This document shows, piece after piece, positions 1 through 5,192 of a stretch of DNA of 5,192 nucleotides (position 1 is its first letter; the number at the start of each line of letters is the position of its first letter). The position numbers and the translations under genes are program-made. Location: contig JAGAFH010000012.1 of assembly GCA_017612755.1 (NCBI GenBank), positions 1 to 5,192 of the forward strand. The letters run 5' to 3'. The stretch is from Clostridiales bacterium (lineage in GTDB: Bacteria > Bacillota > Clostridia > Saccharofermentanales > Saccharofermentanaceae). The notes below the pieces were generated by a model. It was not told where the DNA came from and ran no database searches. It saw only the letters and a program-made list of their open reading frames with translations.

Positions 1-2
1 AG

Positions 3-542
3 GAAGAGGAGAGAGAGTACGAAGAGCTTGAGGAAGATGGCTGGACTGTCGAGAAGTATAAGGAAGACAGTTATGAGGGCGTCGTCCTTTCTATGGAAGG
101 TGTTAAGCTCGACGAGCTTGAGGATATCCTTCAGGACACAGACATGGGATTTGATGACTTCTCTCATGAGAAGAAGGGTTCAACATATACTCTTGAGTGG
201 GATATCAACGACAATCTCGGCGATACATCTGAAGAGGGTCTCTCCGCAGACACCGTCAAGGAATACGACGGTTATATGACATTCGAGCTCACACTTCCCA
301 ACGGAGCTAAGAGCGACAATGCTACCGATGTTTCCAAGGACGGAAAGACACTTACATGGGATTTCTATGAGGTTGAGGACGGAGTTATCGAGTGCGAGTT
401 CTCACTTATCAACGTTGGACTTATCATCGGCATCATCGCAGCCGTAGTAGTTGTTATCGCAGCTGTTGCTGTTGTTCTTGTTCTTAAGGGCAAGAAGGGT
501 TCTGCTCCCACTGAGGAAGCACCTGTAATTCCTGAAGCATAA
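3..542 (+). CDS. LppM-domain membrane-anchored surface protein, C-terminal part (5' truncated by window edge)
   Basis: The reading frame is open from base 3 with no stop, so the protein starts left of the window; the Met codon at 93 is internal because matching sequence (GWTVEKYKEDSYEGV) lies upstream of it. About 179 residues are visible. They begin with a Glu-rich stretch, followed by a beta-rich domain containing two LppM-like hallmarks: the GWTVEKY...YEGV segment and the TLPNGAKSDNATDV...GKTLTWDF segment, which resembles the family pattern 'LPG...HNAD...G.TLTW'. A single hydrophobic helix rich in Ile, Val and Ala (visible residues about 136-161) is followed by a basic KGKKG stop-transfer and a short tail, so the domain should lie outside the cell with a small cytoplasmic C-terminus. 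Family members are often lipoproteins, but the signal peptide or lipobox would be outside the window. The biochemical role of these proteins is poorly defined. The gene converges on the SDR gene and ends just before a hairpin terminator. Family call is fairly secure, function unknown. Confidence 0.8.
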   Translation, partial: EEEREYEELEEDGWTVEKYKEDSYEGVVLSMEGVKLDELEDILQDTDMGFDDFSHEKKGSTYTLEWDINDNLGDTSEEGLSADTVKEYDGYMTFELTLPNGAKSDNATDVSKDGKTLTWDFYEVEDGVIECEFSLINVGLIIGIIAAVVVVIAAVAVVLVLKGKKGSAPTEEAPVIPEA

Positions 543-560
543 TCAGTTTTCCGGAATATC

Positions 561-593
561 AAAAAGGATGCAGGTTATCCTGCATCCTTTTTT
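561..593. terminator. Bidirectional intrinsic terminator between convergent genes
   Basis: A perfect 14-bp inverted repeat (AAAAAGGATGCAGG / CCTGCATCCTTTTT) closes a TTAT loop, with a GC-richer core of nine pairs flanked by A on one side and T on the other. Read on the plus strand it gives a hairpin plus T run 19 bases after the stop of the LppM-like gene; read on the minus strand it gives a hairpin plus T run 39 bases after the SDR stop. It can therefore end both transcripts. The rest of the 543-631 gap is T-rich and shows no gene. Confidence 0.93.
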
Positions 594-631
594 CTTGTCT
601 GTTTTTGCTTTGTTATTCTCTTGCTATTTCT

Positions 632-1357
632 TTATGTCTGCTCGATCTTTTCTACCGTCTGCTCCAGTGTAAGATCCGCATAGTCCTGGGCATGGATGAT
701 CATGCCGGATCTGCCCTTTGATGCCAGGGCTCCTGCGATACATCCGTTGACTGCAGATGCGGGATCGTTGGGGGCAGAAGGGCCGCCCAGATCTGTTCTG
801 CACCACCCGGGATCTGTCAGGAAGATAAGGATATCTTCACCGTCCACAAGACGGGTAAGATCCGATGTGACCTTATCAAGGCCCGCCTTACTGGCAGAGT
901 AGGGTCCCTGCTGGGGCTCTCCCGCTATGCCTGAAGTGGTGTTGATGATCCTTCCGTAGCCCTTCTTCTTCATCTTGGGGAAGAGAGAGTAGCAGATCAT
1001 CATGGGAGCTATGGTATTTACCCTGAAGGACTTCTCGTAGTCTTCCCAGGGTGTATCAAATACTTCGCTTCTGTAGGTGACCTGGATGCCTGCATTATTA
1101 AATACGATATCGATGTCGTACTTATCAAGTTCAGCGATGAGCTTTTCCACGCTTTTCTTTTCGCCCAGATCACAGCCCAGGCTTACAGCCTTCAGACCCT
1201 TTTCCTTGGCTTTGTCCTCTATGTCCTTTGTGTGGGAGGGATCGCGGCTTACAAGGATAAGATCTGCCTCGAGCTCGATGAGCTTTAAGGCCATAAGTCT
1301 TCCGATGCCTCTGCCGGCACCTGTTACCAGTACCGTTTTATTACTTAAACGTCCCAT
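632..1357 (-). CDS. Short-chain dehydrogenase/reductase (classical SDR, carbonyl-reductase-like)
   Basis: A 241-residue protein of classical SDR length and a complete Rossmann fold. The cofactor motif TGAGRGIG is at residues 12-19, NNAG at 87-90, and the catalytic tetrad is Asn114, Ser142, Tyr153 and Lys157 (YSASK). Arg38 at the end of the second strand (VSRD) suggests NADP(H) rather than NAD(H). The segment DPGWCRTDLGG (182-192), followed by a short Ala/Pro-rich stretch, resembles the 'PGWVRTDMGG' loop of carbonyl-reductase and C-factor-like SDRs. No signal peptide or membrane segment is seen, so it should be a soluble cytoplasmic oxidoreductase; the substrate cannot be told. It is the last gene of the minus-strand string: its start lies 13 bp inside the end of the permease gene, with only a modest AGGT (minus strand) about 8 nt ahead of the ATG, so coupling to the upstream gene is likely. 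Family call is firm, substrate unknown. Confidence 0.93.
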   Translation of the reverse strand: MGRLSNKTVLVTGAGRGIGRLMALKLIELEADLILVSRDPSHTKDIEDKAKEKGLKAVSLGCDLGEKKSVEKLIAELDKYDIDIVFNNAGIQVTYRSEVFDTPWEDYEKSFRVNTIAPMMICYSLFPKMKKKGYGRIINTTSGIAGEPQQGPYSASKAGLDKVTSDLTRLVDGEDILIFLTDPGWCRTDLGGPSAPNDPASAVNGCIAGALASKGRSGMIIHAQDYADLTLEQTVEKIEQT

Positions 1358-2397
1358 GTGTTTGTACCTATCAGTTCTGAGAACTCGTAAACGTAGTTAA
1401 CGGGAATATTTGCAAGTATGGTTACGACCGCGATTATGATGATGTCGGGGATCTTGAGCTTAACGCCCCTTCTGAGTACTACATAGAGAAGGAATGTGGC
1501 GATACCGTAGATGATGCCGAATCCGAATGTTCCGCCCCAGAGCAGGACGAGTGAGATCATCAGTATGGGGATCAGTGTCCTGTATCCGAAGATGCTGTCG
1601 GAAGGACCTCCCACCTTCTCGGTCTTCAGGTTGTTGAACATGTAGACTGCAGCCACAAAAAGAGCTGCTCCGATGATGCACCAGATCACGATGGAGGCGA
1701 TATCACCGCCCTTAAGAGCCTCGTATCTATTGTCACCCCAGTCATACATCTTTCTTGTAAGGTTGTCCTCACATCTTCCTGCCTCATCGATAAGACTGTA
1801 AGCCAATCCCGAAGAATATTCAGAGAGCCTGCGGATACCAAATGCCTCAACGATGATGGAAATGAGGATCGTGGGGATAATGCTGTAAAGAACAGCGAAG
1901 AAGATACCGTCAAAAACGTTATTGGCGATGATGAAAGGGAATATCAGTAATCCATAGTAGCAAAGACCCATGATAAGGATCAGGAAGAACATGGGAAGCA
2001 TGCCCTTCATATCAAGATCGCACTCCTTAACAAAGGGAAGGATCTTACAGTATCCCAGGATAAATGAAAGGGTATGGGCTACGATGATCTCTACTGCGCC
2101 GTTAACGAAGTGGATCAGGGCGATCTTCCACCTGTCCAGAGGGAAAGAGAACCAGCTGTCCAGGTTCCTTCTGTTCTTAAATTCCGAGAACTCCATTACA
2201 GCTGCTACAAAGCACATAAGGAGCATGCTTACGCCGTAGCAGGAAAGGGAAAAATAGTGGTAAGTGGTGCCGTCCCAGGAATCATAGCTGTTATGGACTC
2301 CAAAGTTTACTACCACAAGGCAGTAAAGGAGTATTACAGCGAATCTGATAAGGGTCTTTTTAAAGTGGTAGATCGAATATCTCTTTACAAGATCCAT
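1345..2397 (-). CDS. ABC exporter membrane permease subunit (ABC-2-like, YtrC/D-like)
   Basis: A 350-residue integral membrane protein with about eight or nine hydrophobic segments: roughly residues 16-33, 48-68, 92-115, 133-157, 162-184, 233-254, 274-289, 291-308 and 316-335. The cytoplasmic-type stretch EFKNRRNLDSWFSFPLDRWK (69-91) resembles the coupling region of ABC-2-type exporters ('...SLPFSRKK' pattern). The NLKTEKVGGPSD stretch after the sixth segment resembles the 'R.SE.AG.P' motif I associate with YtrC/D-like permeases. A polar, charged loop (about 187-232) separates the two halves. It directly follows the ATPase gene with a TGATG stop/start overlap, so the two very likely form one transporter, probably as a dimer or with another permease elsewhere. 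Substrate is not evident; related systems handle antibiotics, peptides or envelope stress. The start is well supported by an excellent ribosome binding site. Confident as an ABC permease, less so on subfamily. Confidence 0.85.
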   Translation of the reverse strand: MDLVKRYSIYHFKKTLIRFAVILLYCLVVVNFGVHNSYDSWDGTTYHYFSLSCYGVSMLLMCFVAAVMEFSEFKNRRNLDSWFSFPLDRWKIALIHFVNGAVEIIVAHTLSFILGYCKILPFVKECDLDMKGMLPMFFLILIMGLCYYGLLIFPFIIANNVFDGIFFAVLYSIIPTILISIIVEAFGIRRLSEYSSGLAYSLIDEAGRCEDNLTRKMYDWGDNRYEALKGGDIASIVIWCIIGAALFVAAVYMFNNLKTEKVGGPSDSIFGYRTLIPILMISLVLLWGGTFGFGIIYGIATFLLYVVLRRGVKLKIPDIIIIAVVTILANIPVNYVYEFSELIGTNTWDV

Positions 2398-3284
2398 CAG
2401 GACTCACCTCCTCTCAGCTTCCTGTCGATATCTCCGATGAATGCCTCTTCGAAGTTGACATCAAGCTTATCCAGGATGAGAGGATCCAGCGCATTGAGCT
2501 TCTCCTCTATCTCACCTGCCTCGCCTTCGCAGACGACGGTGGCAACTCTTCCAGTTATCTTAATGGACTTTACGGAGAGAGCAGCAAACGTCTCTTCCGT
2601 GGGGATCTCCTTAAAGGCCAGCTGGTACTTGAAAAGATCCATGGTCTTCTCCAGCACCTTACCGGAACTGATGAGATGGTGCTCGTCGATCATGACGAAC
2701 TCATCACAGAAATCTTCCAGCTCCTTAAGGGAATGGCTGGAGATGATGACTGTGCTTCCCTTCTCCTTTACCAGCTTTGACAGCCTGTCCTTAAACTTCT
2801 TTCTGGCAAGGGGATCTAAGCCGTCGAAGGCCTCGTCAAGAAGAAGATACTTGGGAGCGACGGCAAAGGCCAGGGCAACGAAAGCCTGTCTTCTCATACC
2901 CTTTGAGAAAGTCCTGAGAGGCTTTTTCCAGGGGAGCTTAAAGTCGTTTATTATCTCTTTGAATACCTCTTCGTCAACTTCGGGGTAGAAGACCTTATAC
3001 ATTTCGATAAGGCTCTTACATGTAGTCTGTCCGTTGAAGTAGGGGTCATCGGGAAGAAGGAAGAGGTTCCTTCTTGTCTCGTCTTTTAAGGGATCGTTTC
3101 CGTCGTAGGAAACCTTTCCTGTCTGGGGATGATATACGCCTGAGATAAGGCGGAGGAGCGTGGATTTACCGGCACCGTTGATGCCTACAAGTCCTAAGAC
3201 CTTCTTGTCCCCGATCTCAAGTTCTACATCCTCAAGGACCTTGTTGTCCCCGAATGAATGTGACAATCCTTCGATCTTGATCAT
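2397..3284 (-). CDS. ABC transporter ATP-binding protein (BcrA/YtrB-type exporter ATPase)
   Basis: A 295-residue ATPase that energises the permease encoded next to it. In order: A-loop region HSFGDNK (9-15), Walker A GINGAGKST (34-42), a Q-loop position reading LLPDDPYF (76-83), signature FSKGMRRQ (126-133), Walker B YLLLDE (146-151) with catalytic Glu151, D-loop GLD (155-157) and switch His184 (ISSHS). Residues from about 200 form an extra C-terminal domain seen in many drug and peptide exporter ATPases. The SKGM signature in place of LSGGQ is typical of the BcrA/YtrB branch. The Q-loop Gln is replaced by Asp. The start overlaps the HAD stop by 4 bp (ATGA) and has GGAGGA 6 nt upstream, so it is well fixed. 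The substrate cannot be told from the ATPase. Very confident of family. Confidence 0.95.
   Translation of the reverse strand: MIKIEGLSHSFGDNKVLEDVELEIGDKKVLGLVGINGAGKSTLLRLISGVYHPQTGKVSYDGNDPLKDETRRNLFLLPDDPYFNGQTTCKSLIEMYKVFYPEVDEEVFKEIINDFKLPWKKPLRTFSKGMRRQAFVALAFAVAPKYLLLDEAFDGLDPLARKKFKDRLSKLVKEKGSTVIISSHSLKELEDFCDEFVMIDEHHLISSGKVLEKTMDLFKYQLAFKEIPTEETFAALSVKSIKITGRVATVVCEGEAGEIEEKLNALDPLILDKLDVNFEEAFIGDIDRKLRGGES
2404..2414 (-). promoter_or_regulatory. Strong ribosome binding site for the permease gene, inside the ATPase coding end
   Basis: On the minus strand the sequence AGAGGAGGTGA lies 6 nt ahead of the permease ATG and is a near-perfect match to the 16S anti-Shine-Dalgarno. It also encodes the ATPase C-terminal residues RGGE, so the last codons of one gene are used as the start signal of the next. 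This fixes the permease start and suggests efficient reinitiation at the TGATG junction. Confidence 0.88.
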
Positions 3285-4021
3285 AAGATGTCCTCCAAAT
3301 ATGAGGTGACCTCGTTAAGATCACCGTTCTTAACTATTAATTCTGCGAAAACGGGAGTCCCGGGTTCCTCTCCTGTACGGTTAAGAAAGACTGATCTGAT
3401 GCCGGCTTCCTTAGCACCGTTGATATCGGCTTCAAGGTCGTTTCCAACCATGATCATCCGCTTTGGATCCACCCCTGTTTCCTTCAGCAGTATATCATAG
3501 AAGTCTGGATCGGGCTTGCAGACATTATAGGCAGAACTGAAGAATTTTCCGTCGAAAAGATCCTCTATCCCCAGGGCCCTCATATCAACTTCCGCAAAGG
3601 ATGCCTGGCCGTTTGACATGATGTATATCTTCCTGCCCTTATCCAGGATCATGTCCAAAAGATCATCTGCTCCGTCAAAGAGATCCAGGGATATGGTGGA
3701 CTTCTCCCTGAAGTATCTGGCCGTATCCTTCAGGTCATACATATCGGCTCCGATACCGCCCTTTTTGTAGATGGCATCAAAGACCCGGATAAGGTCTGCA
3801 TCTATATATTTTCGTGCAGGATGAAGTTCCCTTACCCGGGACCTCTCCTTTTCCACTTCCCGGGCAAACAGGTTTCTTATGCCCTCCGGCGAAAAGAAGG
3901 CGCCCCGGGTGGCATAGTAGTCTGAAAGGCCCTTCCAGAGGAGAGGGTCTCCCTCGTTGGTACGGATATCTGCCAAAGTACCGTAAAAGGAGAAGACTAC
4001 CGCCTCGATATCACTGCTCAT
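3281..4021 (-). CDS. HAD-superfamily protein with a replaced nucleophile (possible pseudo-phosphatase)
   Basis: A 246-residue protein with the layout of a subfamily I HAD hydrolase: a helical cap at about residues 20-110 between motif I and the core. Motif II is IMSNG (Ser136), motif III is CKPDPDFY (Lys169), and motif IV is VGNDLEAD (Asp195, Asp199). Motif I reads VVFSFYGTLAD: the position that carries the nucleophilic Asp in the usual 'FDFYGTL' is Ser11 (codon TCC at 3989-3991). The family hydrolyses phosphate esters or haloacids through an aspartyl intermediate, which Ser cannot form in the same way, so classical activity is doubtful while fold and metal or phosphate binding may persist. 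No other in-frame start is plausible near the N-terminus. It overlaps the upstream lectin-like gene by 11 bp and shows only a poor GAG upstream, suggesting coupled translation. It overlaps the ATPase gene by 4 bp. Soluble and cytoplasmic. Fold assignment is secure; function is open. Confidence 0.9.
   Translation of the reverse strand: MSSDIEAVVFSFYGTLADIRTNEGDPLLWKGLSDYYATRGAFFSPEGIRNLFAREVEKERSRVRELHPARKYIDADLIRVFDAIYKKGGIGADMYDLKDTARYFREKSTISLDLFDGADDLLDMILDKGRKIYIMSNGQASFAEVDMRALGIEDLFDGKFFSSAYNVCKPDPDFYDILLKETGVDPKRMIMVGNDLEADINGAKEAGIRSVFLNRTGEEPGTPVFAELIVKNGDLNEVTSYLEDIL
3291..3296 (-). promoter_or_regulatory. Ribosome binding site for the ABC ATPase gene
   Basis: Minus-strand GGAGGA lies 6 nt ahead of the ATPase ATG, within the last codons of the HAD gene. 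Together with the ATGA overlap it decides the ATPase start and gives it its own initiation signal in addition to coupling. Confidence 0.82.
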
Positions 4022-5192
4022 ACTCGATGATATATCCGATTATGTTGTTGTAAGACGGCGCCGCATCCAGCATGTCGTTGGGAACATCCATAAGGCGCAG
4101 TTCCTGCTCATTGCTCCTGTAGAGCACCGCTCCATAGTTCTCGTCTACCGTCCTTCCGTCTTCCGTGGCACCGGTGGTGGAAGGCTCTCCGTCCAGCCAG
4201 ACATAATCACCTATGGTGTTGCCGTCCAGCCAGACCATATCACCGGCCGAATTTCTGATGGCGCCCACATAGAAGATGATGTTGGTATATTCTGACTCAA
4301 GGACCAGTGAGGATATGGTCTCCAGCTCCGCCTCCGAATCGATGCAGGCCAGTTCTCCACCCATATCTTCCGCCTTCTGCTGGGCTTCTCCCCAGGTGCA
4401 GTTATCGATCATGAGATAGTAGACACTGGGCCTTTCAGGCATAACGCCCGTCTCAAGGGCTTCCATGATAGTGTCGTAGTCAAAGACACCTTCTATCCAC
4501 TTGTAATCTCCCTCAGGAATGTAAGAAAGGTACTCGGACTCGGAGACAGGGGTAGTTCCATAGTAGTAATAAGGATCGTCTGTATATTCGATGTTATTGT
4601 AGTCCTCGGGATAGAACTCATCGGGTTCGGACTCGAAATACCTGATATTAAGATCGTCATCGAGCCTGCTGACGATAGTATGATCCTCGCCGATCATCCA
4701 TATGGACTCCCAGATCAGGGCTCCTGCCAGGTCGCTGTTGCTGTTCTCGATCACATTCTGATAAGGAATATATGAATATCCGTGGTTTCCCATGGCTCCA
4801 TAGGGCCAGTAATCCATGATGTGATATACTTCCCCGTCACTATATGAATATCCTTCGATAAAATATCCGGGAACTCCGATTATCAGTTCAGGGATACTGT
4901 CTTCATCGATGTAGATAAGATCGTATCTGATATCATCTTCATTACCATATTCGAGATCATCCAGGTAATCATCGATGGTCTCTATATACGCTTCAGCATA
5001 AGCAGTATCGATGACAGCTGCCGATGTCTCTGAAGTCTCTGATGTTTCAGAGACCGCTGTCTCTTCGGGTTCGGATGGTCTTGTCTTCTCAGGTTCGGTA
5101 GGAGCTTCCAGGGAATCGTTATCTTCCGTCTCCTCTTCCTCATCCTCGTCTTCGTCCTCTTCTTCTCTTTCCCGGTCGTCGGGGGCAAGAAG
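4011..5192 (-). CDS. Acidic surface/secreted-type protein with C-terminal C-type-lectin-like domain (5' truncated by window edge)
   Basis: I read the frame by hand from the right edge (5192) to the stop and found no stop codon, so the Met at 4817 is internal and the true start is outside the window; 393 residues are visible. They begin with a strongly acidic Glu/Asp run (about residues 7-26), then a Pro/Glu/Ser/Thr linker with a SETSETSETS repeat, which looks like an extracellular spacer. A middle region follows (about 60-250) rich in Tyr, Asp and Glu, with YIDEDSIPELIIGVPGY and WPYGAMGNHGYSYIPY, a pattern I associate with Lachnospiraceae secreted proteins. The last ~137 residues resemble a C-type-lectin-like domain: CTWGEAQQKAEDMGGELACIDS, then VWLDG...YVWLDGEPS (W321, W332, EPS 336-338), and a final GYIIEYE matching the usual 'GFICEWE'. 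The conserved terminal Cys is absent and EPN is EPS, so calcium-dependent sugar binding is not assured. It is the first visible gene of the minus-strand string. A signal or anchor would be at the unseen N-terminus. Confidence 0.8.
   Translation of the reverse strand, partial: LLAPDDREREEEDEDEDEEEETEDNDSLEAPTEPEKTRPSEPEETAVSETSETSETSAAVIDTAYAEAYIETIDDYLDDLEYGNEDDIRYDLIYIDEDSIPELIIGVPGYFIEGYSYSDGEVYHIMDYWPYGAMGNHGYSYIPYQNVIENSNSDLAGALIWESIWMIGEDHTIVSRLDDDLNIRYFESEPDEFYPEDYNNIEYTDDPYYYYGTTPVSESEYLSYIPEGDYKWIEGVFDYDTIMEALETGVMPERPSVYYLMIDNCTWGEAQQKAEDMGGELACIDSEAELETISSLVLESEYTNIIFYVGAIRNSAGDMVWLDGNTIGDYVWLDGEPSTTGATEDGRTVDENYGAVLYRSNEQELRLMDVPNDMLDAAPSYNNIIGYIIEYEQ

Noticed and set aside
93..542. 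Starting the LppM-like gene at the Met codon at 93
   Set aside because: The same frame is open to the left edge and the upstream residues fit the LppM-like domain, so this is an internal Met of a truncated gene.
594..631. Possible promoter or small RNA in the T-rich gap after the terminator
   Set aside because: It is only 38 bases between a terminator and a stop codon of a convergent gene, with no convincing -35/-10 pair and no second hairpin.
2074..2988. A long plus-strand open frame of 304 codons across the permease and ATPase genes
   Set aside because: It is antisense to two genes with clear family motifs and overlapping start/stop signals, is Ser-rich with no recognisable domain, and crosses the boundary between them. 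It is a shadow of the minus-strand coding pattern.
4189..4235. Two exact 14-bp direct repeats (CCGTCCAGCCAGAC) spaced 33 bp apart
   Set aside because: They encode the two VWLDG motifs of the lectin-like domain, which are two separate conserved positions of that fold; no array or mobile element is indicated.
4011..4817. Starting the lectin-like gene at the Met codon at 4817
   Set aside because: The frame stays open for 125 further codons to the window edge and encodes a coherent acidic linker plus the start of the middle domain, so the Met is internal.
5127..5171. Pyrimidine-rich plus-strand tract (CTC/TTC/CTT repeats) that could be a regulatory or slippage-prone element
   Set aside because: It is explained by GAG/GAA/GAC codons of the acidic linker, with varied codons rather than a clean repeat unit.
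4982..5188. A 68-codon minus-strand open frame rich in Arg and Lys
   Set aside because: It lies in a different frame over the acidic linker of the lectin-like gene; its basic composition is simply the frame-shifted reading of GA-rich codons.

Overview
The window reads as ordinary chromosomal DNA from a Gram-positive, probably gut or rumen, Clostridia; Lachnospiraceae (Butyrivibrio-like) is my best guess. The evidence is roughly balanced base composition, strong GGAGG-type ribosome binding sites, an LppM-like surface protein, a BcrA/YtrB-type ABC exporter, and an acidic, Tyr/Asp-rich secreted-type protein with a C-type-lectin-like domain of a kind I associate with that family. The taxonomic call is inference, not something the sequence proves.

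Layout. Positions 3-542 (+) hold the C-terminal part of an LppM-domain, membrane-anchored protein whose N-terminus lies left of the window. Positions 543-631 are a short convergent intergenic gap with one near-perfect bidirectional terminator hairpin (561-593). Everything from 632 to the right edge is on the minus strand and forms one tightly packed gene string, transcribed right to left: a lectin-like-domain protein (4011-5192, N-terminus cut by the window edge), a HAD-superfamily protein (3281-4021), an ABC ATPase (2397-3284), its membrane permease (1345-2397) and a short-chain dehydrogenase/reductase (632-1357). Every junction overlaps (11, 4, 1 and 13 bp), so translational coupling is likely. 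The promoter must lie outside the window, since no gap in the string could hold one.

How the genes may work together. The ATPase and permease form an obvious two-gene ABC exporter or membrane-stress-type transporter. The lectin-like protein appears to be surface or secreted, the HAD protein cytoplasmic, and the SDR a cytoplasmic NADP-type oxidoreductase. No shared pathway can be read from the sequence. The best single oddity is that the HAD protein has Ser where the family has its nucleophilic Asp, while its other three catalytic motifs are intact, so it is probably not a normal phosphatase. I see no CRISPR array, RNA gene, insertion sequence, phage gene or recognisable defence system here.
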